Source of the DNA: an uncultured Paracoccaceae bacterium
Lineage (GTDB): Bacteria; Pseudomonadota; Alphaproteobacteria; Rhodobacterales; Rhodobacteraceae
DNA length: 64,000 nucleotides
Assembly (NCBI GenBank): GCA_947495795.1
Contig: CANMAI010000016.1
Span: 17,487-81,486, forward strand
Reading direction: 5' to 3'
Made by a program: the position numbers and the translations under genes. The notes under the pieces are model-generated. The model was not told the DNA's origin. It saw only the letters and a program-made list of their open reading frames with translations, and did not search any database. Below, piece by piece: positions 1-7,857 of the stretch (the first letter of the stretch is position 1; the number at the start of each line of letters is the position of its first letter).

Positions 1-475
1 TGAGCCCATACCGCAGCCGACCTTTGACGGCAGCGACTGTGGTGCCGAAGGTCATTGCAATAGTCTCTGGAGTCTGCCCGTCGACCTCCATCATGCGCGC
101 GAAGGCTTCGAACTCGTCAATAGCACCCATGGGGGCTTGCGTGATGTTTTCGGCAAGCGAGAGTGCTGTTGTGACATCGCAGTCCTCTGCGACGAGACGA
201 CACTCGATCTTGGTCCGCTTGGTGAAGCCTTTCGCCGCTTTATCTGCGACAAGTTCTTGCAGAGCGGCATGACGACGCCCGCCGGCGAGCACGCCGTATT
301 TTCCATCGATCTTCTGGATCAGAAGAGGCTGAAGCAGCCCAAGAGTGGCGATGCTGGCCTTGAGATGCGCGATGTTTTCGCTGGCATATGTCTCCGGAGA
401 TTTTGCGCGCACGTTGGCGGGGTGTTGGACGAGATCCGCGATAGCAACGGATTGAGATTGTAGGGATTGTGTCAT
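1..475 (-). CDS. ParB/RepB/Spo0J-like nuclease-domain protein (C-terminus outside window)
   Basis: The reading frame starts at an ATG at 475 and runs off the left edge after 158 codons, so only the N-terminal part is seen. The start is set by an AAGGAAA ribosome site just upstream. The protein begins MTQSLQSQSVAIADLVQ and has the ParB N-terminal fold signature: HPANVR near residue 18, LLQPLLI, then GVLAGGRRHAAL and later SLAENITQAPM. This family binds DNA or cleaves it as a CTPase or nuclease. It is distinct from the partition gene repB at 40573-41607, so it is an accessory backbone protein, not the main segregation factor. DUF3768 and ardC genes follow the same direction upstream of it, a common arrangement on alphaproteobacterial plasmids. 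Confidence 0.8.
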   Translation of the reverse strand, partial: MTQSLQSQSVAIADLVQHPANVRAKSPETYASENIAHLKASIATLGLLQPLLIQKIDGKYGVLAGGRRHAALQELVADKAAKGFTKRTKIECRLVAEDCDVTTALSLAENITQAPMGAIDEFEAFARMMEVDGQTPETIAMTFGTTVAAVKGRLRYGL

Positions 476-541
476 AATGTTTCCTTTTGATGCGTTTCGC
501 CGACCGCTCAAGGGCCGACCCAATCCCCAACTCCGGGGATC

Positions 542-583
542 AAAAGAAAAAAGGCCCACTTTCCCTTTTGGGGTCGGTGGGCC
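542..583 (-). terminator. Rho-independent terminator after the DUF3768 gene
   Basis: On the minus strand GGCCCAC (583-577) pairs perfectly with GTGGGCC (559-553) and is followed by a TTTTTTCTTTT run. It lies 30 bases after the DUF3768 stop and before the ParB-like start, so it could end or attenuate read-through into that gene. Confidence 0.6.
553..571 (-). repeat. 19-bp repeat, copy 1 (second copy at 1041-1059)
   Basis: Minus-strand CCAAAAGGGAAAGTGGGCC matches 17 of 19 bases with the copy at 1041-1059. Each copy lies in the leader of a different gene (ParB-like; DUF3768). Copy 1 overlaps the terminator stem. Confidence 0.6.
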
Positions 584-612
584 AGGCGGGAGAGAACTTG
601 GAAACGGGCGAG

Positions 613-999
613 CTACCAGTCGCGCGCCATCATGATGGTCAGGACGCGCGTGGTCGTTGATGGATCTTCCGGGGTCTCCGCACCAAAACGGAAATCCGAC
701 GACGTCTCATAGAGATCAATCTTCCAGAACAGCGTCTCGCCTTGGAGTTGAAATGATCCGAAGTCATGCCATCCGTTCGGGTCATTGTCTGGTTCAAACC
801 TGTCGAACTCGCCGACGGCCTTCACGGCCATGAGCGCAAAACCGTCACCTGCTTCAGCAACAGAATGCGTGACCACAAGACGGCCTTGCAGAGGGTCCTG
901 CGGCGTTTCTCCGAGGCATGCAAACCTGCGGAAACCGTCATTCTGTGATGCGATCGTTGTGGGGTTGGGGCGGTCATTAAGAGCCTGAGCTTGCGTCAT
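613..999 (-). CDS. DUF3768 family protein
   Basis: A 128-residue soluble protein read from the ATG at 999, which has AAAGGATG just upstream; a longer frame to 1032 exists but has no ribosome site. Motifs such as NDGFRRF near the N-terminus, VTHSVAEAGDGF, FDRFEPDNDPNGWHDFG and a central GETLFWKIDLY match the DUF3768 family. The family has no known function but is regularly found next to anti-restriction genes on alphaproteobacterial plasmids, as here with ardC. It probably belongs to the plasmid establishment set. Function is not inferable from residues alone. Confidence 0.75.
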   Translation of the reverse strand: MTQAQALNDRPNPTTIASQNDGFRRFACLGETPQDPLQGRLVVTHSVAEAGDGFALMAVKAVGEFDRFEPDNDPNGWHDFGSFQLQGETLFWKIDLYETSSDFRFGAETPEDPSTTTRVLTIMMARDW

Positions 1000-1040
1000 G
1001 GGGTCATCCTTTCTGATGCATTGGAAACACAACTTCCCAA

Positions 1041-1059
1041 AGCCCCCTTTCCCTTTTGG
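1041..1059 (-). repeat. 19-bp repeat, copy 2
   Basis: Minus-strand CCAAAAGGGAAAGGGGGCT, partner of 553-571, placed about 40 bases upstream of the DUF3768 start codon. The positional equivalence suggests a shared regulatory element. Confidence 0.55.
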
Positions 1060-1130
1060 CCTTGCACCAAAGGAATGATTGCTGGTTTCGGGTCATGTGA
1101 AGGCGACTGCGGGAGTTCTGAGACCAGATC

Positions 1131-2063
1131 TCAGGCGGCCAGGTCTGAGGTCTGAGACCGCCCTGCGCTGGACGCGGCGACCAGCCAATCGTAGGCGCGT
1201 TGCGCGTCGGCTGCATGTTTGAAGATGGCGGACTTGTCTGACCGCAGGACCCGCAGCCAATTCTCAAGATAAGACGCGTTCATCTCGAGCGTGTAGGCTG
1301 AAAAGCCAAGCTCCTGCCCCAGAAAACAAGACGTCAGTTCAGCCACGATCTCCTCTCGCGCATACGCGGTATTTCCGAACCGCGAATAGCCGAAGGTGCG
1401 GTTCAACCGATGTGGTGCCTTTGTCGCATGGGCGAGTTCATGGGCCCAAACCCCATAGAAGGACCTCGGATCCTCGAACCGAGAAATCTCGGGCATATAG
1501 ACCTTGTCGACCGTGCCCATGTAATAGGCTTCGCGACCTGTGAAGGCGGTGTGGATGTCGATCGCATCAAAGAAGGCCTGCATGTGAGGGATGGGTTCAT
1601 GCGCAGGCAGGTCTGGAAGCGGCTCAGGCTCAGGGTGGAACCGATCCGGCAAGCCCTCAATCTGGTCGGCGTTGAAAACCCGATAAGATTTTTGAAACCG
1701 AAAGCTGTAGCCCTTGTCGTCATCTTCTTCCTTGGCGCTACCGTCTGCCGCGTCAGGTTTGTAGGCCTGCCCATAATAGACGACGAGAGAGGATCGCTCC
1801 CCTTTCCGGATTTTTGCATCGAGCTGATTGGCTTGCAGCAATGTCATCCAATAGGGCGACGCATAACCCGCAAGCTGGGTCCGCATCGTCAGCAGGAAGT
1901 TGTTGATGCCCTTGTATGCCGCGCCGTTTTCGCGGAGGGGCCGGGAACTGGCTCCAGCGATCCAGGGTTTGCGCCAGGGCAAGACCCCACGCTCTATGAT
2001 GCGAATGAGTTCGTTTGTGATGGCGTCTGAGGCGTCCAATTTGGACGAGCGGGATCGGGCCAT
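1131..2063 (-). CDS. ardC: ArdC-family anti-restriction protein (ssDNA-binding plus zincin metallopeptidase domains)
   Basis: A 310-residue protein. Residues 1-130 match the ArdC N-terminal domain (DUF1738): ITNELIRIIERGVLPWRKPW, then YKGINNFLL and YASPYWMT. The C-terminal half is a zincin-like peptidase with HELAHATKAPHR (HExxH zinc motif) and a downstream EEIVAEL that gives the third zinc ligand. ArdC proteins protect incoming single-stranded plasmid DNA from host restriction during conjugation. It lies upstream of the DUF3768 and ParB-like genes in the same direction. Length and domain order are normal and no residues appear to be missing. Confidence 0.92.
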   Translation of the reverse strand: MARSRSSKLDASDAITNELIRIIERGVLPWRKPWIAGASSRPLRENGAAYKGINNFLLTMRTQLAGYASPYWMTLLQANQLDAKIRKGERSSLVVYYGQAYKPDAADGSAKEEDDDKGYSFRFQKSYRVFNADQIEGLPDRFHPEPEPLPDLPAHEPIPHMQAFFDAIDIHTAFTGREAYYMGTVDKVYMPEISRFEDPRSFYGVWAHELAHATKAPHRLNRTFGYSRFGNTAYAREEIVAELTSCFLGQELGFSAYTLEMNASYLENWLRVLRSDKSAIFKHAADAQRAYDWLVAASSAGRSQTSDLAA

Positions 2064-2100
2064 GGCTAGCCTCCCTTTCGATGGTGTGGCTTGTGTTGTG

Positions 2101-2568
2101 CTAGGACTGGCGGTCGCGAGGATCGTTCAGGATGCGCGCACCCAGAGGCTCGACGAGGTCGAGGTAGGTGGACAATGACACCTTCGAAGAGAGAGCAGCG
2201 CGCGCCGGATCAGTCGTTTCCTCCTGGTCGACGCGCGGCAGCGCAAGCAGGCTCACAAGATCGGAAATGGGACGTAGATCGATGAAGGGTGTACCGAGGC
2301 CGACGGCCAGTGCTGCCAGTGAAAACCGTTCTATTGGTGCCGCTGTTGATACGGTGGTCCACCCAAGATGGAGGAAGGTGCCGCCGTGACTGCAGATGAC
2401 ATGCGCCTGTGAAAGCGTGGTTGCGAGACGGAGATAGCCAAGATCGCGCTGGATGGTTGGGCGTTCCAGCTTGCGCGCCAAGTCAACCTGACCGCTACGG
2501 CGCAGCTCTTTGTGCCGCCACCACGCGGCAGCGGAGGCGCGCAACGCGCGCAAAACTTCTGTCTTCAT
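2101..2568 (-). CDS. Hypothetical plasmid protein upstream of ardC
   Basis: About 155 residues if started at the ATG at 2568 (MKTEVLRAL); an in-frame extension to 2670 lacks homology-like character. No domain is recognised. The N-terminal third is basic (ASAAAWWRHKELRRSGQ, LARKLERPTIQRDLG), which may indicate nucleic-acid contact. The centre is hydrophobic and the C-terminal part mentions VDLVSLLALPRVDQEE-type helical sequence. It ends 37 bases before the ardC start and could be co-transcribed with it. The start has no good Shine-Dalgarno site, so it is uncertain. Confidence 0.55.
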   Translation of the reverse strand: MKTEVLRALRASAAAWWRHKELRRSGQVDLARKLERPTIQRDLGYLRLATTLSQAHVICSHGGTFLHLGWTTVSTAAPIERFSLAALAVGLGTPFIDLRPISDLVSLLALPRVDQEETTDPARAALSSKVSLSTYLDLVEPLGARILNDPRDRQS

Positions 2569-2916
2569 GGGAAGGACTTTCGTCAGGACTGACAGGCCGG
2601 AAACCGGCCCGGACTGTTCAGAAACACCCCCGAAAGGACAATTCTGTGAGTCCCAAGACAAAAAGAACACTTTCTCTTTAATGAGGAGAAACGCTCAGAC
2701 CCGAAATCGCTTTTGGAGCAAAGCGAGAAGTTCGGCGTCTCGCTTCAAACTTCTTCAACTAGTCACTGAACAGCGGCCACATGCGGAAACGATAGCCCCG
2801 AAGTATTATTCAATTTCCTTCGGACATCGGTGGGTCCTGCGGACAACGGCAGCTTGAGAGCCCAAAGTGACAGGTGCTGCGAAATGCATGCATGACCGCT
2901 TTGGTGACTAGAAAAG

Positions 2917-3555
2917 TTATTCAGCGGCAGAATCCTGCACCATTTTTTTTTGTGAATGCATGATCGAAAAATTGACAGCCTCTTCATAGGTTGAACCGCG
3001 CGTAGCAGCGAACAATTGTCCGCCCGACGGGTGTAGAGGATGCAGAATGATGTCTTGGCCTGTGTTTGGGGACAAAAAGTGGCTCCCGACTAAGTTGCCC
3101 GGTCGCCAATCCACTTTTTGCATTGTCTCAAGTGCAATTCGATTAACCATGCAGTCTACGAACCATTCCCCGTCATCTTTGAAGCCAAAAGGTAGATCGT
3201 TCGGTTGCTCTTGATAAAACGTATCCAGTTCTGCTGAAAATTCTACCCAACCAGGGCATTCGCTCGAATTGAGTACGGAATAATAGGTACAATGTGGCGA
3301 CCAGACTGGATGCTCGCCTTGGTTTAACAGAAAAACATCAAAATCTCGTCGTGCCGTCACAAACTTTGGATGGCTCGTGTCTACGCTCATAAACATTGCC
3401 CAGCCTTTTGCGGTGATCGACCGATCCACAAGAGCGGCAAGCCACATCTGACTGAGTTTATGCCAGTCGATCCCCCAACTCGCGCCTCTAGGAATGGGCG
3501 CAGACATCATTTCCTGCTCCTCAACGCTAGCCGAAACGAATAAGTCTTGTGTCAT
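2917..3555 (-). CDS. Hypothetical protein
   Basis: About 212 residues from the ATG at 3555 (MTQDLFVSASVEEQE); the frame is open to 3651. No family recognised. It is rich in aromatic residues (WGIDWHKLSQMWLAALVDR, GDEWFVDCMVNRIAL-like segments) and has no signal peptide or membrane helix, so it is probably cytoplasmic. The base composition is AT-richer than the flanking ardC module, and the gene is isolated between that module and the recombination site at 3692-3718. It may be a passenger or immunity-type gene, but nothing in the sequence shows its job. Confidence 0.5.
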   Translation of the reverse strand: MTQDLFVSASVEEQEMMSAPIPRGASWGIDWHKLSQMWLAALVDRSITAKGWAMFMSVDTSHPKFVTARRDFDVFLLNQGEHPVWSPHCTYYSVLNSSECPGWVEFSAELDTFYQEQPNDLPFGFKDDGEWFVDCMVNRIALETMQKVDWRPGNLVGSHFLSPNTGQDIILHPLHPSGGQLFAATRGSTYEEAVNFSIMHSQKKMVQDSAAE

Positions 3556-3691
3556 GATGTCTAATCCAGTTGGTTTATGACGCCAGACATTAACCTGAAA
3601 TGTGAAAGCGGACACTCGAATTCTACTTTTGGATGGCAGCACAGTCCGCACACCGGACTCAGGCGCGGCGAACTTGAATGACCGCCTTGGA

Positions 3692-3718
3692 GATATTGGG
3701 TCCCATTATCGTTACCGC
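3692..3718 (+). other. Candidate recombination site A (left boundary of the 15-kb segment)
   Basis: GATAT, six variable bases, then CCATTATCGTTACCGC. The same 27-bp layout, with identical 5-bp left and 16-bp right parts, recurs at 18746-18772 just upstream of the integrase, in the same orientation. TATCGTTAC is also one arm of the perfect inverted repeat at 4720-4748. The bases ACCGCTCTGGCG at 3714-3725 recur at 4700-4711. Confidence 0.5.
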
Positions 3719-3854
3719 TCTGGCGGACGGGCTCATCAGTGCCCATCGCCCGAAAAGAAGGCTTCTCAATGGTCCAACCTGCACCGTCACGATGGTGGTG
3801 CTACCGAGCGAAATCTTCATACACATTCAATACGGAGCGTGGTAAGTTAGACCT

Positions 3855-4073
3855 ATGAGCAAGAGCACCGCACTCAAGAGATCGGCGACCACAGGACGCT
3901 TCGTGACCAAGGCTTTGGGCAAAAGCAAGGCCACCAAGTTTGCCAAGGTCGAGGGTGTAACCACCACCTCGAAATCTGCCAAAACACTTAAGACCTATTC
4001 CGATCGCGGCCTCAAAGGCGACGCACTTCGTTCGGCGATCACCGGTACCTTTACCAACAAAAAAGGGAAATGA
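3855..4073 (+). CDS. Small basic protein encoded before fic (candidate antitoxin)
   Basis: 72 residues, very rich in Lys, Ser and Thr (MSKSTALKRSATTGRFVTK). It overlaps the fic start by four bases (ATGA), so the two are translationally coupled. Small proteins in this position are often Fic antitoxins, but the class I inhibitory motif (S/T-x-x-x-E-G/N) is not present: the only EG has Phe at the key position. The assignment as antitoxin therefore rests on position and size alone. It could instead be a Fic target or a chaperone. Confidence 0.6.
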   Translation: MSKSTALKRSATTGRFVTKALGKSKATKFAKVEGVTTTSKSAKTLKTYSDRGLKGDALRSAITGTFTNKKGK

Positions 4074-4651
4074 GCCGGTACGACGTCACTGAGGATCCCC
4101 TCTGTTATCCCGACACCAACGTTCTGAGGAACAAGGCCGACCTAACCGATCAGGACGAGCTTGATCAGTTCGAGCAGCTTATGTTCTTAACTCGGTCTGA
4201 GGAGCCGCTGCCGGAAGGTGCGCTCGACTATATGCATTATCGAGCGATCCATCATCACTTCTTCCAAGACGTCTACACATGGGCGGGACAAGCGAGACAA
4301 GTTCGAACCGCTAAGGGTGGGAATTGGTTCTGCTATCCAGAGTACATCGATGCCGAGATGAACAGGATCTTTCGCGAACTCTCTGAAGAGAACCACCTGG
4401 CTGACACCAGCAGTGTTCAAGATTTCGCTGAGCGCGCGGCCCACTACATCGCTGACATCAACGCCGTCCATCCCTTTCGCGAGGGTAATGGGCGTTGCCA
4501 ACTCACGTTGCTCGATATCCTCATGCAGGTCGCCGGCCTTGAGATGGTCGAGGAAAACATAGAGGAGGACGAGTTAATGAATGCCATGATATCAAGCTTC
4601 GCCGGGGATGAAGCTCCTCTCGTCAACGCGATCATCAAGATGGTAGTCTGA
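4070..4651 (+). CDS. fic: Fic-domain AMP-transferase, toxin of a Fic toxin-antitoxin pair
   Basis: A 193-residue protein with the canonical Fic motif HPFREGNGR at residues 134-142, including the catalytic His, the acidic metal ligand and the anion-binding Gly-Asn-Gly-Arg. The N-terminus (DPLCYPDTNVLRNK) is the usual start of cell-filamentation-type Fic proteins. The active site is intact, so it should transfer AMP (or a related group) to a target protein hydroxyl. It overlaps the preceding small gene and stands alone between candidate recombination sites A and B, like a gene cassette. Such modules stabilise mobile DNA. Confidence 0.88.
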   Translation: MSRYDVTEDPLCYPDTNVLRNKADLTDQDELDQFEQLMFLTRSEEPLPEGALDYMHYRAIHHHFFQDVYTWAGQARQVRTAKGGNWFCYPEYIDAEMNRIFRELSEENHLADTSSVQDFAERAAHYIADINAVHPFREGNGRCQLTLLDILMQVAGLEMVEENIEEDELMNAMISSFAGDEAPLVNAIIKMVV

Positions 4652-4719
4652 ATCTGACGATGTCTACAGGCGCATTCCACCATTGTGACCAGCCTACCAA
4701 CCGCTCTGGCGATGCGCGA

Positions 4720-4748
4720 AGTAACGATAGCTGGAGATTATCGTTACT
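4720..4748. other. Candidate recombination site B: perfect 10-bp inverted repeat
   Basis: AGTAACGATA, nine bases (gctggagat), then TATCGTTACT. This is the size and symmetry expected of a tyrosine-recombinase core site (two binding arms flanking a crossover region). TATCGTTAC is shared with sites A and C. Preceding it, GACCAGCCT (4687-4695) recurs at 18797-18805, and ACCGCTCTGGCG (4700-4711) recurs beside site A. Confidence 0.5.
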
Positions 4749-4782
4749 GCATACGCAAAGACATTTATACTAAGCGTTCTTT

Positions 4783-5991
4783 TCAAGGCCTCTGTAAGGC
4801 CAAGGCAATCCCTTGACCGACCCCGATGCACATCGTGGCGAGCCCAGTACGTGCGTCCGTGTTTTGCAATTCCAGCGCCAAAGTGCCGGCAAGCCGCGCT
4901 CCCGACATTCCAAGGGGGTGTCCAAGCGCGATCGCGCCGCCATTGGGATTGACGTGAGAGGCATCGTCCGCAATCCCGAGTTTGCGCAGAACCGCCAAGG
5001 CCTGACTCGCGAAGGCTTCGTTCAGTTCGATCACATCAAAATCTGTCGGTTTCATCCCGATCTGCTGGCAAAGTTTGAGAGTTGCTGGTGCGGGACCCAT
5101 GCCCATAATTCTAGGCGATACGCCAGCAGTTGCACCCGCTACAACTCTGGAAATGGGATTCAACCCATGCGTTCTTACCGCCCCACCAGACGCAAGCAAA
5201 AGAGCCGCAGCGCCATCGTTCACCCCCGATGCATTTCCAGCCGTAACGCTGCCGCCCGACCGGAATGGTGCCCTTAGCGCAGCGAGCTGTTCCATGGTCG
5301 CCGATCGCGGATGTTCGTCCGTGTCGACCAGGGTGACATTGCCCTTTCGATCTTCTATCGGAACCGGGATGATCTCCTGAGCAAGCCTGTCGTTGGTCTG
5401 TGCAGCGGCCGCCCGTACCTGAGATCGCAGGGCGAACGCATCCTGATCCTGACGCGAAATACCAAAGTCTTCTGCAACGTTCTCAGCCGTTTCCGGCATG
5501 GAATCGACACCGTAAGCGGCATTCATCTCCGGATTAACAAAGCGCCAGCCGATAGTCGTATCGTGAACCTCAGCAGATCTTGAAAAGCTGGAAGTTGCCT
5601 TTGGCATCACAAAAGGCGCGCGCGACATGCTTTCTACGCCACCTGCAACTGCAAGGTCATAAGCGCCGACCTGAATGGCGCGTGCCACATACATAACAGC
5701 ATCAAGCCCGGACCCGCACAGCCTGTTGAGCGTTGTTGCCGGAACGGAATCAGGAACACCGGCCAGCAAGAGCGCCATACGCGCAACATTGCGGTTGTCT
5801 TCACCCGATTGGTTTGCACACCCGAAAACAACTTCTCCCAGATTTGCGGGGGCAATATGAGGCGCGCGTTCCATGAGAGACTTGATCGGAATCGCCGCGA
5901 GGTCATCCGCGCGAACGGACGATAACGCGCCACCATACCGGCCAATGGGCGTACGCACGTAATCACAAATATAGACGTCCCGCATGCTCAT
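4783..5991 (-). CDS. pcaF: 3-oxoadipyl-CoA thiolase
   Basis: A 402-residue thiolase. The N-terminus (RDVYICDYVRTPIGRYGG) is characteristic of PcaF. The acyl-carrying Cys is in NRLCGSGLDAV near residue 90, the His in NPNGGAIALGHPLG, and the second Cys in CIGVGQG near the end. It should cleave 3-oxoadipyl-CoA with CoA to succinyl-CoA and acetyl-CoA, the last step of the pathway. It is the terminal gene of the minus-strand operon nitroreductase, CoA-transferase A, CoA-transferase B, maleylacetate reductase, thiolase, and its start overlaps the reductase stop by four bases. Confidence 0.93.
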   Translation of the reverse strand: MSMRDVYICDYVRTPIGRYGGALSSVRADDLAAIPIKSLMERAPHIAPANLGEVVFGCANQSGEDNRNVARMALLLAGVPDSVPATTLNRLCGSGLDAVMYVARAIQVGAYDLAVAGGVESMSRAPFVMPKATSSFSRSAEVHDTTIGWRFVNPEMNAAYGVDSMPETAENVAEDFGISRQDQDAFALRSQVRAAAAQTNDRLAQEIIPVPIEDRKGNVTLVDTDEHPRSATMEQLAALRAPFRSGGSVTAGNASGVNDGAAALLLASGGAVRTHGLNPISRVVAGATAGVSPRIMGMGPAPATLKLCQQIGMKPTDFDVIELNEAFASQALAVLRKLGIADDASHVNPNGGAIALGHPLGMSGARLAGTLALELQNTDARTGLATMCIGVGQGIALALQRP

Positions 5992-7043
5992 CCTACGGGG
6001 CGCTCGCCATGCAGGGCAGCGTTCAAAATAGCGATGATATCGCTGCGTCTAAATGGTCTTGGGTTCCAATACGGACTTTCCATGGCAACGTCCGCAGCAT
6101 GCGCAATGTCACCTTGTGAAAAACCCAGATCCGCCAGATTAAGTGGCGCACCAAGATCTGCTGCAAGATCAAAAAGCGCCTGGCCCGGCTTGCTCCCACC
6201 GAGCGAACGGTTAATCGCAGCAAGCTGACCGTCCATCCCGTTGAAGGCCGTTACATGTGGCAGGATAACGGTGTGTGTGGCAGCATGAGGCAAATCAAAC
6301 GTGCCACCAAGAACATGGCAAAGCTTGTGATGCAGCGCCATTGAGACTTGGCCGAGACAAGTGCCACACGCCCATGCACCAAAAAATGCATCACTTCGAG
6401 CGTCTGGATCATCCGGGGCTGATTTGAGCACGCAAAGCGACGTTCCAAAAGCGCGGATGCCACGTTCAGCCAGCGTTTCGACAACGGGGTTGCGGTCTTT
6501 TGCATAAAGCGCTTCCACCGCGTGCGCCATGGCGTTCATCGCGGACGTGACCGTCATTGACCATGGCAGGCTGAGAGTCAGATCAACATCGTAGATCACG
6601 GTCGCAGGCAGGATGCTTGGGTCGCGACGGGTCAGCTTTTTCCCATCCGCCGTCTCACCCAAGATCGGGGTCATTTCCGATCCGGCGTAGCTGGTGGGTA
6701 CAGCGATATGCGGCAGTCCCGCGCGCACGGAAATTGCTTTGCCAAGCCCGATTGTCGAACCGCCACCAATAGCGAGGATACCATCTGCATCATGCTGCTT
6801 GAGCGATGTCATGGCTTTCTCGGTGACATCGGTCGGTGTGTGCATTGTCGCGCCTGCGAACATACCAACGACCCGCTTTTCCGCCTGTTGTGCAACCTGC
6901 CCCGCCTGATCTGCTTGCTCTGGCGTCGCCAGCACCAGCAATCGCTTGACGCCAAGCTGCTCGGCTTCACTTTCGATTTCTGTTATCGTTCCAGAGCCGA
7001 AGAGAACACGGGATTTTTGGGGTTCATATGTGAAGGCACGCAT
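5988..7043 (-). CDS. Maleylacetate reductase (iron-containing alcohol dehydrogenase family)
   Basis: 351 residues from the ATG at 7043; the frame is open to 7148 but that part overlaps the preceding gene. It starts MRAFTYEPQKSRVLFGSG, typical of maleylacetate reductases, followed by the nucleotide-binding IGGGSTIGLGKA, PTSYAGSEMTPI, and the metal-site region with MNAMAHAVEALY and ALHHKLCHVLGG. It reduces maleylacetate to 3-oxoadipate with NAD(P)H, linking the ring-cleavage product of the dioxygenase at 13930-14799 to the CoA steps. It is coupled to pcaF by an ATGA overlap and follows the CoA-transferase B gene by 13 bases. Confidence 0.93.
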   Translation of the reverse strand: MRAFTYEPQKSRVLFGSGTITEIESEAEQLGVKRLLVLATPEQADQAGQVAQQAEKRVVGMFAGATMHTPTDVTEKAMTSLKQHDADGILAIGGGSTIGLGKAISVRAGLPHIAVPTSYAGSEMTPILGETADGKKLTRRDPSILPATVIYDVDLTLSLPWSMTVTSAMNAMAHAVEALYAKDRNPVVETLAERGIRAFGTSLCVLKSAPDDPDARSDAFFGAWACGTCLGQVSMALHHKLCHVLGGTFDLPHAATHTVILPHVTAFNGMDGQLAAINRSLGGSKPGQALFDLAADLGAPLNLADLGFSQGDIAHAADVAMESPYWNPRPFRRSDIIAILNAALHGERPVG

Positions 7044-7056
7044 AACTTGGCTCTTT

Positions 7057-7857
7057 CTATTGGGTATTGGCTGACCGCGCGTGCAAGGCGCGCAGTGTTT
7101 CGAGTTCAAGCGGTGTTGGAGTGGGCGTGACCCCGAGGTGGGGCGCAAATCGAACGGTCCACCCGACTGAGGCTACGACATCATCGCGCGTCACCCCAGG
7201 ATGGAGCGAGACAACGACAAATTCCGCCGTCTGTGCCTGGAAGTCCGGATCGCAAACCTTGAGCCCGTCAGGGTCCAGCATGTCCCATATGGCCAGATCC
7301 GTAACCAGTTGCGTGGGACCCTTTGTATGAACACCAAACGTGCCACGACTTTCACCGAATTGGCCGTGGCCAAGGCTTGTCAGAAAATCGATCTTGTCGA
7401 CAAACGTACGTTTGGACTGTTCGGCTGTGATGAATATCTCGCGCGCCTGCGTCGCGATCTCGGGCGCGCCACCGCCACCCGGCAAACGCACTTTGGGGGC
7501 ATCATAGCCGCCAATGACCGTCGTATTCAGGTTACCGCGCCGGTCAAGTTGTGCCGCGCCAAGGAAGCCAATGCTGATCCGCCCACCCTGAAGCCAGTAT
7601 TGAAACATCTCTGGAACGGACACCGTTGTCAGTGCCGTATCGTGCAGCTCTCCGTCGCCGATGGACAGCGGCAACCGATCGGGTGTGGTGGCAATTGTAC
7701 CGGATTCGTAGATCAGGGTGATCTCAGGCGCATGTGTCAGGCGGGCCAGATTGCAGGCGGCAGACGGCGCACCGATGCCGACAAAACACACATCTTCATT
7801 GCGCAACAGACGACCAGCAGAAACCGTCATGTATTCCTTGGGCGAAATGGTGGTCAT
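7057..7857 (-). CDS. catJ: 3-oxoadipate CoA-transferase, beta subunit
   Basis: A 266-residue CoA-transferase subunit B: YESGTIATTPDRLPLSIGD, QLDRRGNLNTTVIG and LPGGGGAPEIATQAREI are family hallmarks. The E of YESG corresponds to the catalytic glutamate of family I CoA-transferases. It resembles the CatJ/GctB branch more than the shorter PcaJ. With the alpha subunit it moves CoA from succinyl-CoA to 3-oxoadipate. Its start overlaps the alpha-subunit stop by four bases. A role with another dicarboxylate is possible, but the flanking maleylacetate reductase and thiolase argue for 3-oxoadipate. Confidence 0.88.
   Translation of the reverse strand: MTTISPKEYMTVSAGRLLRNEDVCFVGIGAPSAACNLARLTHAPEITLIYESGTIATTPDRLPLSIGDGELHDTALTTVSVPEMFQYWLQGGRISIGFLGAAQLDRRGNLNTTVIGGYDAPKVRLPGGGGAPEIATQAREIFITAEQSKRTFVDKIDFLTSLGHGQFGESRGTFGVHTKGPTQLVTDLAIWDMLDPDGLKVCDPDFQAQTAEFVVVSLHPGVTRDDVVASVGWTVRFAPHLGVTPTPTPLELETLRALHARSANTQ

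Noticed and set aside
240..530. 96-codon minus-strand frame at the left edge
   Set aside because: It is a shifted shadow of the ParB-like gene that starts at 475.
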